This document shows, one piece after another, positions 40,739-50,017 of a stretch of 64,000 nt of DNA. The position numbers were made by a program, and so were the translations under genes. Source of the DNA: Rhodoferax sp. (GTDB taxonomy: Bacteria; Pseudomonadota; Gammaproteobacteria; Burkholderiales; Burkholderiaceae_C). The notes under the pieces were generated by a model, which was given only the letters and a program-made list of their open reading frames with translations, had not been told where the DNA came from and searched no databases. The stretch is taken from contig NZ_JANXMU010000039.1 of the NCBI RefSeq assembly GCF_025354435.1, positions 1 to 64,000 of the forward strand, given 5' to 3'. How positions within the stretch are numbered: the first letter of the stretch is position 1; each line of letters begins with the position of its first letter.

Positions 40739-41365
40739 ATGCCGTCTCTCGACACCTGCCTCGCCTTCTTCGCCCTGGTTTTTGTGCTGGGTTTTGCCCC
40801 CGGCCCGGACAATATTTTTGTGATGATGCAATCGGTCACCCAAGGCCGCAAAGCCGGGTTGGTGGCCATGCTGGGCATGTGCGCGGGGCTGGCGGTGCAC
40901 ACCCTGGCGGTAGCACTGGGCCTGGCAGCGATTTTTGCGGCCTCGGCCACGGCATTTACCGTGCTGAAGGTAGTGGGCGCGGGCTACCTGGCCTATCTGG
41001 CCTGGCAAGCGTTCCGGGCCCCGGCGGGCACGCTGGCGGGCCCGGTGGAGCAGCAACCCAAGCTGCGGCGCATCTTTTTGCGCGGCTGGGTGATGAACCT
41101 GACCAACCCGAAAATCGTATTTTTCTTTCTGGCGCTGTTGCCCCAGTTTGTGCACGCCGACCGCGGCTCGATTGCCATCCAGCTCTGCGTGCTGGGCACC
41201 ATCTTCATCGGCTCCACGCTGATCACCTTTGGGGCCATCGCCTACTTCAGCGCCACCGTCAGCACCCGGCTACGCAGCTCGCCATCGGCCCAGTTGTGGC
41301 TGAACCGCATGGCGGGTACAGTGTTTTTGGGCATGGCCGCGCGGCTGGCGATGGCCGAGCGCTAG
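40739..41365 (+). CDS. LysE family translocator
   Basis: FAPGPDNIFVMMQSVTQGRKAGLVAMLGMCAGL. Confidence 0.92.
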   Translation: MPSLDTCLAFFALVFVLGFAPGPDNIFVMMQSVTQGRKAGLVAMLGMCAGLAVHTLAVALGLAAIFAASATAFTVLKVVGAGYLAYLAWQAFRAPAGTLAGPVEQQPKLRRIFLRGWVMNLTNPKIVFFFLALLPQFVHADRGSIAIQLCVLGTIFIGSTLITFGAIAYFSATVSTRLRSSPSAQLWLNRMAGTVFLGMAARLAMAER

Positions 41366-41377
41366 TTCACCACTCAC

Positions 41378-41415
41378 TGTCCATAAGCGCTAGCAGCCTA
41401 AAAGGCTGAAAAACC
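41378..41415 (+). repeat. Partial family A copy
   Basis: ccataagcgctagcagcctaaaaggctgaaaaacc. Confidence 0.5.
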
Positions 41416-41508
41416 AAAAACCGCATATGGATAGCCGCAGGCATTCGTTGCCGGTGGCGGGCCGGGGTGCTGGAATGCAGGCTGTTTTTTCTACCTGCCT
41501 GCCACTCC

Positions 41509-42437
41509 ATGAAGCGTTTCCCCTCTTTCGCCAGCCGGGCCTTGGGCCTGGGCCTACTGGCCTTCGCGGCCACCGCCGCCCTGGCCCAACCCGTCACCCT
41601 GCGCGTGGGCGACCAGCGCGGCAATGCCCGCGCGGTGATGGAGGCCGCAGGCGTGCTGAACAACCTGCCTTACACGGTGGAATGGAGCGAGTTCCCCAAC
41701 GCCGCACCGCTGCTGGAGGCGCTACGTGCCGAGGCCATCGATGCTGGCTCAGTGGGTGACGCGCCGCTGACCTTTGCCGCCGCCGCGGGCCTGCAGGCCA
41801 AAGCTATTTTTGCCACGGCCTACGAGGGCAACGCCATCATCGTGGCCAACGCCGCACCGTATAAAAGCATTGCCGACCTCAAGGGCAAGCGCATTGCCGT
41901 GGTGCGCGGCTCGTCGGGCCACAACCTGCTGTTGCAAGTACTGGCCAAAGCCGGGCTGCCGCCGGAGGCAGTGACGCTGGCCTACCTAGCCCCGTCCGAG
42001 GCCACGCTGGCGCTGACGCAGGGCTCGGTGGACGCGGTGGTGACCTGGGAGCCGTATGTGTCGTTTGCCACGCTGAAGTCCGGCGCGCGCATTCTGGTGG
42101 ACGGCAAGGCCTACCCGGCGGTGTCGTACTTCGTGGCTCCAACAAGGCCATCAAGGACAAAAAAGACGCGTTGAAAGACTTCGTGGCTCGCAACGCCAAA
42201 GCCCGCAGCTGGGGCCAGTCGCATACCGAAGCCTATTCCAAGCTGATCGCCAAGCTGGTCAACATCCCCGAAGACGTGGCCCTGGGCAAGCAGCGCCGCG
42301 AAGGCCATGCGCCGCTGAGGATCGACGACAGTACGCTGCGCCTGCAGCAGGCCACGGTAGATTTGTACGTGGCCTCCGGCCTCATCCCCAAGCGCCTGGA
42401 CGCGCAGCAACTGCTCGACACCGCGTTCAACCCATGA
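41509..42437 (+). pseudogene. SsuA-like ABC transporter substrate-binding protein, frameshifted
   Basis: ORF 41467-42174 ends ...YPAVSYFVAPTRPSRTKKTR*; frame shifts to 42171-42437 MKDFVARNAKARSWGQSH...; restoring one T after 42138 gives YFVASNKAIKDKKDALKDFVARNAKA. Confidence 0.8.
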
Positions 42438-43807
42438 GTGCGGCCACACACGGCCGGCAGATGCACCTTGCGCTGTACCTGAGCGAGGTGGGCAGCCAGC
42501 TGGGTGCCTGGCGGCATCCGCTGGCGGGCACGACCGCGCCGCTGGACTGGCGCTTCTACAAGGACATGGCGCAGAAGGCCGAAAAAGCCTGCCTGGACAT
42601 GATTTTTCTGGCCGACAAGCTGTCGGTGGACGACGTGTACGGCGGGGACTTTGCCGCCACCGTGCGCTCCCGCGCCCTGCCCCAGCATGCCGAGCCGCTG
42701 AGCGTGATGGCCTCGCTGGTAGGGGCCACCTCGCACATCGGTCTGGCGGCCACGGTGTCGGCCACCTACAGCCAGCCCTATACAACGGCCCGCATGCTGG
42801 CCACCATCGACCACCTCAGCGGTGGCCGCGTGGGCTGGAATGTGGTGACCTCGGTCAGCGACGGCGAGGCGCGCAACTACGGCCAGGCCCAGCACCTGGG
42901 CCACGGCCCGCGCTACGACAAGGCACAGGAATTCGTCGCCCTGGTGAAAAAGCTCTGGGACAGCTGGGAAGACGGCTGGCTGGTACGCGACCAGGCCAAT
43001 GGCATCTACGGCGATGCCCGCAAGGTGCACCGCGTGGACCACGACGGGGCCTGGTTCAAGGTGCGCGGCCCGCTGAATGTGCCGCGCCCGCCGCAAGGCC
43101 ACCCGGTGCAGATCCAGGCCGGTGTGTCCAGCAACTTCGAACGCACGGCGCTGGAGCAGGCCGAGGTGGTTTTTGCGGTGCAGCCCACGCGGGAGAAGGC
43201 CCGCGATTTCTACGCCCGCTTCAAGCAGCAGCTGCAGACCGTGGGCCGCCACCCTGACAGCCTGAAGGTGCTGCCCGGCATCGTGCCCATCGTCGGCCAG
43301 ACGCGGCAGGACGCGCTGGACCTGCAACGCGAGCTGAACGAGAAAGTGCTGCCCCAGGCCGCGCTGACCTTCATGTCGGCCAGCATGAACCACGACCTGG
43401 CCCAGTACGATTTGCACGCCCCCGTGCCCGATATTGCCGCTCGCATCACCGGCAGCAAGGGGCGCTTTCAGGCAGTGCTGCAAAAGGCCCTGGACGAGAA
43501 GCTGACCCTGGCCCAACTGGGCGTGTGGTACGCCCAGAGCCTGTCATTTTTTGCGCCGCTGGGCACGGCCGACGAGGTGGCCGACCAGCTCATCACCTGG
43601 CACGAAGCCCGTGCCTGTGACGGCTTTGTGGTGCTACCCGCCATCATGCCGCTGGGGGCGAATGACTTTTTGGAGAAGGTGGTACCGGTGTTGCAGGCGC
43701 GTGGCGCGTTCCGTACCGGCTACCCCGGCACCACCTTGCGCGACACCCTGGGCCTGCAGGTGCCTGCCAACCAGTTTGCGGCCCAGGAAGAAGCGGCCAC
43801 CGCCTGA
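42434..43807 (+). CDS. NtaA/SnaA/DszA-family FMN-dependent monooxygenase
   Basis: LSGGRVGWNVVTSVSDGEARNYG; GPLNVPRPPQGHPVQIQAGVS. Confidence 0.93.
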   Translation: MSAATHGRQMHLALYLSEVGSQLGAWRHPLAGTTAPLDWRFYKDMAQKAEKACLDMIFLADKLSVDDVYGGDFAATVRSRALPQHAEPLSVMASLVGATSHIGLAATVSATYSQPYTTARMLATIDHLSGGRVGWNVVTSVSDGEARNYGQAQHLGHGPRYDKAQEFVALVKKLWDSWEDGWLVRDQANGIYGDARKVHRVDHDGAWFKVRGPLNVPRPPQGHPVQIQAGVSSNFERTALEQAEVVFAVQPTREKARDFYARFKQQLQTVGRHPDSLKVLPGIVPIVGQTRQDALDLQRELNEKVLPQAALTFMSASMNHDLAQYDLHAPVPDIAARITGSKGRFQAVLQKALDEKLTLAQLGVWYAQSLSFFAPLGTADEVADQLITWHEARACDGFVVLPAIMPLGANDFLEKVVPVLQARGAFRTGYPGTTLRDTLGLQVPANQFAAQEEAATA

Positions 43808-43817
43808 AAAGAGCGTT

Positions 43818-44243
43818 CTAGCCCGCCTCGTGTGGCGGCGTATCGCTTTTGAACAGCGCGATGTCGCGGGTGTTCTTTTGCACCGCGACCGCGCCAAACA
43901 GGCTGAGCAGAAAGGACATGGCGTAAAAGCCCTTTTCGCTTTGCGAGAGCGTGGCATTGATGAGTCCCACCGACAACAGCACCACCACGATGGCCAGCGA
44001 CAGCCAGCACAGGCCAAAGTAGATGCCGGTGACAGGGATGCCTTCAAGCCGGTCGCGCACCGACTTTTGCAGCGACACGGCGGCAAACAGGCCGTACAGC
44101 AGAACCGTCAGGTAGTAGCCCTTCTCGTTGAGCTGCATGGTGGCGTTCGACAGGCTATACATGTAGTCGGAGGCCCCGACCAGGAGCGTGATCCAGGATG
44201 CGCCCACGAAGGCGGCAGTAGGTCGTTGAACCTGGATCGCCAT
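43818..44243 (-). CDS. YiaA/YiaB-family inner membrane protein
   Basis: Two YiaA-type repeats: [27 protein letters not shown] and [27 protein letters not shown]. Confidence 0.88.
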   Translation of the reverse strand: MAIQVQRPTAAFVGASWITLLVGASDYMYSLSNATMQLNEKGYYLTVLLYGLFAAVSLQKSVRDRLEGIPVTGIYFGLCWLSLAIVVVLLSVGLINATLSQSEKGFYAMSFLLSLFGAVAVQKNTRDIALFKSDTPPHEAG

Positions 44244-44361
44244 GGTTTTCCTTTAAAAATTAGGGGTTGCCATCATTTCCGTACCCCGCACGGTCATGCA
44301 ACGGGGTCCACGGCAATGCGCATGGAACAGGCTTGCCTGGTCCCCCACTGTAGCGCGATGC

Positions 44362-44432
44362 AATTGCTATGTAAAGCGTAGCTACTGGTATAGGTACTAC
44401 ATGCGCTAGCGGCCTAAAAAGCTCCTATTTTC
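44362..44432 (+). repeat. Interspersed repeat family A copy
   Basis: attgctatgtaaagcgtagctactggtataggtactacatgcgctagcggcctaaaaagctcc. Confidence 0.75.
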
Positions 44433-44433
44433 G

Positions 44434-45528
44434 TCACACCGTCGGCACGGTGCCGCCGTCGATCACATATTCGGTGCCGGTGATGGATGCCGCACGCGAC
44501 GACACCAGAAAGCCCACCAGATCGGCCACCTCGCGGGGCTTGCACGGGCGGCCCAGCGGAATGCCGCCCAGCGAGGCCATCAGCGCCTGGCGTGCGTCTT
44601 CGTAGCTGCTGCCGTTCTTCTGCGCGATGGCTTCCACCAGCCGGACCGATGCGTCGGTTTCAACCCAGCCCGGTGCCACACGCACCACGCGCACGCCCTG
44701 CGGGCTGACCTCCTTGGACAGGCTCTTGCTGTAGGTGGACAGCGCCGCCTTGGCCGCCGCGTAGGCCGTGGTGGCCTCGGGCAGGGGCAACTGGCTCTGG
44801 ATGGAGATGATGTGGACGATCACCCCCGCGCCTTGGGCCAGCATGCCCGGCAGCAAGGCCTGGTCCAACCGCACGGCGGGCAGCAGGTTCTGGTCCAGCG
44901 CCTTGTGCCATTCGCCGTCCGTCAGCAAGGCAAAGCCGCCCGCCGGGGCCGACGAGCCGCCCACCACGTGCACCAGGATGTCCACACCGCCCAGTTGCGC
45001 CTGCACCGCCGCCGCCACCGACGCGCAGCCCTTGGCCGTGGACACATCGGCCTCCACAAATGCCACGCCGGACTCGGTGGCCGGGCGGTGCCGCGCGGTG
45101 GTCAGCACTGTCGCGCCCGCCTGCGTCAACTGCGCCACCACGGCCGCGCCCACGCCCTGGGTGCCGCCGGTGACCAGCGCGCGGCGGCCTTCCAGCCCGA
45201 CGGGGTTGCGGATCTCCAGCGCGGTGATCTGGTCGCCACGGATACCAAACACAAACAGCAGATCGGCCGGGCTGCCGGGGAAATTGCCGCTGACCCGCGC
45301 CAGCAGCCGGGTGCTGTCGCCCGCCTGCGTCACGCCCAGGGGCACCAGGGTGCACTGGTATTTAGCCTGGGTCGCCTGGCTCCAGGCCTGGATGGCGGCG
45401 GTACCCTGGATGGCGTGGCCTTCGTCGTGCACCACGGCATCAGCGGTAAAACAATGGGCCAGCAACGCCGGGTCGCGGGCGCGGTCGGCTTCCAGGTAAC
45501 GGGCGATGGCGGTGGGCAGGGTCAACAT
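44434..45528 (-). CDS. SnoaL-like domain fused to SDR oxidoreductase
   Basis: N-term [30 protein letters not shown]; then [17 protein letters not shown] and [21 protein letters not shown]. Confidence 0.85.
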   Translation of the reverse strand: MLTLPTAIARYLEADRARDPALLAHCFTADAVVHDEGHAIQGTAAIQAWSQATQAKYQCTLVPLGVTQAGDSTRLLARVSGNFPGSPADLLFVFGIRGDQITALEIRNPVGLEGRRALVTGGTQGVGAAVVAQLTQAGATVLTTARHRPATESGVAFVEADVSTAKGCASVAAAVQAQLGGVDILVHVVGGSSAPAGGFALLTDGEWHKALDQNLLPAVRLDQALLPGMLAQGAGVIVHIISIQSQLPLPEATTAYAAAKAALSTYSKSLSKEVSPQGVRVVRVAPGWVETDASVRLVEAIAQKNGSSYEDARQALMASLGGIPLGRPCKPREVADLVGFLVSSRAASITGTEYVIDGGTVPTV

Positions 45529-45586
45529 GGCAGGGGTACTTTCAAGAGGGTTTGCAATGCGGCGATGTTGCGGTCACCATCCCGGC

Positions 45587-45955
45587 ATGACAAGAACGTA
45601 CCCCAAGGTAAGTACCCTGCCGCCTGCACGCAAAACCTACACCCCTCTGGCCGCCGCCATCGACCTGGAGGCCGTGTTCAGCCTGCTCGAAGGCCGCTGG
45701 AAGCTGCTGATCCTGTTCCATTTGTTCGGCGGCCAGGTGCAGCGCTTTTCGGAGCTGGAAAAGCACATCGACGGCATCTCGCAAAAGATGCTGGCCCAGC
45801 AGCTGCGCCAACTGGAGGCCGACGGCATCGTCGAGCGCACCGACCACTTCGAGCTGCCCCCGCGCGTGGACTACCGCATGACCGAGTGGGGCCAGGCGCT
45901 GTGCCCGGCGCTGGACGGGGTGCTGCAGTGGATGGAGGCGCGGGAGGGAGCCTAG
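45587..45955 (+). CDS. HxlR-family transcriptional regulator
   Basis: VFSLLEGRWKLLILFHLFGGQVQRFSELEKHIDGISQKMLAQQLRQLEADGIV. Confidence 0.92.
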   Translation: MTRTYPKVSTLPPARKTYTPLAAAIDLEAVFSLLEGRWKLLILFHLFGGQVQRFSELEKHIDGISQKMLAQQLRQLEADGIVERTDHFELPPRVDYRMTEWGQALCPALDGVLQWMEAREGA

Positions 45956-45982
45956 ACCGCGAGGGACCTGGTCCGCGCTGCC

Positions 45983-47620
45983 CTAATCTGCGAACGAGGG
46001 GATATGCACCGGCAGCACCGGGGCCTGCCATTGGTAGCCCGGTTGCAGCACGTTGCGGCGGGACTGGTTGCCCGCCCACTGGATGTTCAGCAGGTCGGCC
46101 ACCGTCCAGGCGGCCCAGTCGGCGCGAAACGGTTGGGCCGCCAAATCCGCGCTGGGCTGGTTGCGCCAGATGACGGCGGGAATGCGGTAGCCCGAGGGGG
46201 TGGACGGGCTGTGGCCTGCGCGGTCGCTGGCGTGCCCGACTTCCTGGCCGTGGTCAGACAGGTACATCCAGGCCCGGTAGGTCTGCGGCGGGCCGGTATC
46301 CCGCGCCATCTGCAGCAGCTCGGACACCACCGTGTCGTGGTAGAGCACGGCGGCATCGTATTCGCGCCGGAACTGGCGCACCCAGGCGCTGCGGCCCGCC
46401 TGCAACAGCCCGGTCTCCACGCCGTCGGTGCTGTCCTCAAACGGGTTGGCACCTTCGGGAAAGCGCAAACGGTAATGCGGATGGGCCCCCATCAGATGCA
46501 CCACCACCAGCTTGCGCGGGGTCGGGTCGTTCAGGGCCTCTTGCACGCAGTCCAGCAGTTCGCTGTCGAGCGAGGCACTGGCCCGGCCCGGCGTGCGGTT
46601 CACCATGTCGACCACGTCGGCCAGCCGTCCGTGCTTTTGCTCGATCGCCATGTCGTCGTGGTTGCTGATCCACCAGACCTTGTAGCCCGCCGCGCGGGCC
46701 AAGGCCAGCAGGTGCAGCGGGTCTTCACTCTCGGGCTGGCCAAAGTTGAGCATGCTGCGCATCGCGGGCAAGGTGCTGGCATCGACCGACCAGGCATTGC
46801 GCAACACCTGCATCTGGCTGCCCAACTGCGCCTGCTGCGCCAAGAGGCGCGGTGTGGTGGGGCGGCCATAGCCGTACAGCGCCAGGTTGTCACGGTTGAT
46901 GCTGTCGGTGATGACCAGCACCACGATGGCGGGCCCCGCCTGTGTCAGCGTGGGGGTGGCGGCCTGGGCGCGCTGCAGCGCCCGGTCACGCGCTTGCTGC
47001 TGGTCGCCCCATTGCCCGCGCAGGGTCTGCAGGGACTGCACCCAGTTCGGCCAGAACAGCAAGGGATGCAGCCGCCGCCAGGGTTTGCTGGCATACGCCA
47101 AGGTGGCAGCCAACAGCAATACGCAGGCCAAAGCCATCGCCCAGCGCGGATACGCGCGGCGAGCGCCTGGCAGAAGCATCGCCGCACGCGCGCCATGGTG
47201 CGCGCACCAGCCGAGCAACACCGCGCAAGCCACCGCCAGCGCGGCCCAGACCGCCATCTCGCGCCATTGCATAGCAAAGTATTCAGCGCTTTCCCTTGGG
47301 TTGGTATTGGCGGCAGACCCCAGCACCAGCGCGCCTTCGGGGGCGGCCTGGTAGGTGTGCAGCAGATACGCCCGGACCACCCCGTCCAGCACAAACGCCA
47401 TCGCCCACAGCCAAACCATGGCCGTGCGCAGGTGGTGCACGCCCGCGCTGCGTACCGGCCAAACCAGCCAGACCAGCATGGGCACCGCCAAAAGCGCCAA
47501 CTGCGCCACGCGCCGCCCCTCATGCCCCAGCGCGATGCAGGCCAGCAGCACGGTCGCCAGCAAAGCGGTGGTCCAGCGGGTCATGCAAAACAGGCTGGCG
47601 GTGGGGTTTGTAGGGTGCAT
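45983..47620 (-). CDS. Phosphoethanolamine-transferase-like sulfatase-fold membrane protein
   Basis: N-terminal TM segments; ITDSINRDNLALYGYGRPTTPRL, YLSDHGQEVG. Confidence 0.82.
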   Translation of the reverse strand: MHPTNPTASLFCMTRWTTALLATVLLACIALGHEGRRVAQLALLAVPMLVWLVWPVRSAGVHHLRTAMVWLWAMAFVLDGVVRAYLLHTYQAAPEGALVLGSAANTNPRESAEYFAMQWREMAVWAALAVACAVLLGWCAHHGARAAMLLPGARRAYPRWAMALACVLLLAATLAYASKPWRRLHPLLFWPNWVQSLQTLRGQWGDQQQARDRALQRAQAATPTLTQAGPAIVVLVITDSINRDNLALYGYGRPTTPRLLAQQAQLGSQMQVLRNAWSVDASTLPAMRSMLNFGQPESEDPLHLLALARAAGYKVWWISNHDDMAIEQKHGRLADVVDMVNRTPGRASASLDSELLDCVQEALNDPTPRKLVVVHLMGAHPHYRLRFPEGANPFEDSTDGVETGLLQAGRSAWVRQFRREYDAAVLYHDTVVSELLQMARDTGPPQTYRAWMYLSDHGQEVGHASDRAGHSPSTPSGYRIPAVIWRNQPSADLAAQPFRADWAAWTVADLLNIQWAGNQSRRNVLQPGYQWQAPVLPVHIPSFAD

Positions 47621-47729
47621 GGAGTGTGTGCCAAAGGGCTGCGTTGGTGGTGCGCCCGGCGTTTTAGTTCCCCTGCACCTCGGCTGGCGGAGCGCGGTGG
47701 GTGCCCCAGATGGTCTGCCTGCCAAGGCT

Positions 47730-47800
47730 TACAAGCTTTTTAGGCCTCCAGCGCACTATCTGTATTCGTAAGTAGCTATTTTTTAAATAGCAAAATCTGC
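47730..47800 (-). repeat. Interspersed repeat family A copy
   Basis: rc: ttgctatttaaaaaatagctacttacgaatacagatagtgcgctggaggcctaaaaagcttg. Confidence 0.78.
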
Positions 47801-47836
47801 AACCGCTAGCGGCACCTCACCCCGCGCCGCCACCCG

Positions 47837-47903
47837 TCTTTACGCTTTCTATACGCCCCACCCCCACCTCTCTATCCCGTTTTTACGCCCGCTTACCTAA
47901 GCT
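47837..47903 (+). promoter_or_regulatory. Candidate KdpE operator/promoter upstream of kdpF
   Basis: TTTACGC-n4-TATACGC direct repeat (11-bp period) at 47839-47856; TTTTTACGCC at 47880; TAAGCT at 47898. Confidence 0.6.
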
Positions 47904-47936
47904 CAAACCATCAATTGCTCAAGAAAGCGGGATGGT

Positions 47937-48041
47937 ATGGATGTTCTATGGATCGCAGGTTTAGGCCTGCTGTGGGGGGTGATGGCACTCATGGTGAAGG
48001 GCTTCCAGAAGCTCGAAAAACCCAAGGGAGGCCGCGCATGA
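47937..48041 (+). CDS. 34-aa membrane micro-ORF preceding kdpF
   Basis: [38 protein letters not shown] overlap with kdpF start; not in ORF track. Confidence 0.65.
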   Translation: MDVLWIAGLGLLWGVMALMVKGFQKLEKPKGGRA

Positions 48042-48136
48042 TTCCGCTCGAAATGCTCTATGGCCTGGGGGGTTTGTGCGCCGTGCTGTTGCTGGCGTAT
48101 TTGGTGTATGCGCTGGTCTGCGCTGAGGAATTCTGA
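48038..48136 (+). CDS. kdpF: K+-transporting ATPase subunit KdpF
   Basis: [32 protein letters not shown], directly before kdpA. Confidence 0.88.
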   Translation: MIPLEMLYGLGGLCAVLLLAYLVYALVCAEEF

Positions 48137-49935
48137 TGAACGCGAATGCCTGGGGCCTGTTAGCCCTTTTTCTCGTGGTGCTGCTCGCGGCCGCCTGGCC
48201 GCTGGGCCTGTGGCTGGCGCGGCTGGCCAACGGCAACGTGCCGGGCTGGATGCACAAGGTCGAAGCGCCTTTGTACAAATTGGCGGGCACCTCGCCCGAC
48301 AAATCCATGCACTGGGCGCACTACGCGCTGGCGCTGCTGGCCTTCAACACGCTGGGCGCGCTGGTGGTGTACGCGCTGCAACGCCTGCAGGTATGGCTGC
48401 CGCTGAACCCGCAGGGCATGGCGGCGGTATCGGCCGACTCGTCTTTCAACACGGCGGTGAGTTTTGTCGCCAACACCGACTGGCAGGGCTATGCGGGCGA
48501 ATCCACCATGGGCTACTTGACGCAGATGCTGGGCCTGGCGGTGCAGAACTTCTTCTCTGCCGCCACCGGCATGGCCGTGGTGTTTGCGCTGATGCGCGGC
48601 TTTGCGGCGCGGTCTACCGCCGTGATTGGCAACTTCTGGGCCGACATCGTGCGGGTGACCGCCTGGGTGCTGGTGCCGCTGTCGCTGGTGTTCGCGGTGG
48701 TGTTGGTCGGCCAGGGCGTGATCCAGAACTTTGACGGCTACAAGGACGTGACCACCCTCGAAGTCACGGCCTTCCAGCAGCCCAAAGTGGACGCAGCCGG
48801 TGCGCCGGTGCTGGACGACAAGGGCCAACCGGTGCTGGAAGATGCCAAGACCCCAACGCAAACCCTGCCCATGGGCCCGGTCGCGTCGCAAGAGGCCATC
48901 AAGATGCTGGGCACCAACGGTGGCGGTTTCTTTAACGCCAACTCGGCCCACCCGTACGAGAACCCCTCGGCGCTGACCAACTTCCTGCAGATGCTGGCGA
49001 TTTTCCTGATCCCCGCCGCGCTGTGCTTCACCTTTGGCAGCGTGGTGGGTGACAAGCGCCAGGGCTGGGCCGTGCTGTCGGCGATGACCATCCTGTTCGT
49101 GATTGCGGTCATCGCCATCATGCCCGCCGAGCAAGCCGGCAACCCGCTGCTGCCACCGCTGGGCGTGGACCAGATGGCTAGCAGCCTGCAGTCGGGCGGC
49201 AATATGGAAGGCAAGGAGCTGCGCTACGGCATCGCCGCCAGCAGCCTGTTTGCGGTGGTCACCACGGCCGCTTCGTGCGGCGCGGTGAATGCCATGCACG
49301 ACTCGTTCACCCCGCTGGGTGGCATGGTGCCGCTGGTGATGATGCAGCTGGGCGAGGTGGTGTTTGGCGGCGTGGGTTCGGGCCTGTACGGCATGCTGAT
49401 CTTCGCCATCCTGGCGGTGTTCATCGCCGGGCTGATGATTGGCCGCACCCCCGAGTACCTGGGCAAGAAGATCGAGGTGCATGAGATGAAGCTGACCTCC
49501 ATCGCCATCCTGGTGACACCCATCGTGGTGCTGGCGGGCACCGCCGTGGCGGTGATGGCCACCGGCGGGCTGGCGGGTATTGCCAACCCCGGCGCGCATG
49601 GTTTCTCGGAGATTCTGTATGCGCTGACCTCGGCCGGTAACAACAACGGCAGCGCGTTTGCGGGGCTGTCGGCCAACACACCGTTCTACAACATCCTGCT
49701 GGGCATCGTGATGTGGATCGGGCGCTTCGGGATGATCGTGCCGGTGTTGGCCATCGCCGGTTCGCTGGCCGCCAAGCAGCGGCTGCCGGTGACCTCGGGC
49801 ACGCTGCCCACACACGGCCCGCTGTTTGTCACCCTGCTGATCGGCACCGTGCTGCTGGTGGGCTTGCTGAACTACGTGCCCGCGCTGGCCCTGGGCCCGA
49901 TGGTCGAACACCTGGTTTTATGGGCACAACCATGA
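48136..49935 (+). CDS. kdpA: K+-transporting ATPase subunit A
   Basis: [39 protein letters not shown]. Confidence 0.98.
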   Translation: MNANAWGLLALFLVVLLAAAWPLGLWLARLANGNVPGWMHKVEAPLYKLAGTSPDKSMHWAHYALALLAFNTLGALVVYALQRLQVWLPLNPQGMAAVSADSSFNTAVSFVANTDWQGYAGESTMGYLTQMLGLAVQNFFSAATGMAVVFALMRGFAARSTAVIGNFWADIVRVTAWVLVPLSLVFAVVLVGQGVIQNFDGYKDVTTLEVTAFQQPKVDAAGAPVLDDKGQPVLEDAKTPTQTLPMGPVASQEAIKMLGTNGGGFFNANSAHPYENPSALTNFLQMLAIFLIPAALCFTFGSVVGDKRQGWAVLSAMTILFVIAVIAIMPAEQAGNPLLPPLGVDQMASSLQSGGNMEGKELRYGIAASSLFAVVTTAASCGAVNAMHDSFTPLGGMVPLVMMQLGEVVFGGVGSGLYGMLIFAILAVFIAGLMIGRTPEYLGKKIEVHEMKLTSIAILVTPIVVLAGTAVAVMATGGLAGIANPGAHGFSEILYALTSAGNNNGSAFAGLSANTPFYNILLGIVMWIGRFGMIVPVLAIAGSLAAKQRLPVTSGTLPTHGPLFVTLLIGTVLLVGLLNYVPALALGPMVEHLVLWAQP

Positions 49936-50000
49936 TTGCTACTACTTTGATAGCTAGCAACGTAGGCAGCACCTACGCCAGAGCCCTGTTTTTCTTAAAT
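49934..50000 (+). repeat. Interspersed repeat family A copy between kdpA and kdpB
   Basis: attgctactactttgatagctagcaacgtaggcagcacctacgccagagccctgtttttcttaaa. Confidence 0.78.
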
Positions 50001-50017
50001 TTTCGAAAGATACCCGT

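Noticed and set aside
46004-47743. 579-aa plus-strand ORF opposite the phosphoethanolamine-transferase-like gene
   Set aside because: Low-complexity antisense frame; the minus-strand protein has TM segments and family motifs.
48160-49911. 583-aa ORF antisense to kdpA
   Set aside because: Codon-bias shadow ORF (His/Arg/Gln rich); kdpA is unambiguous.
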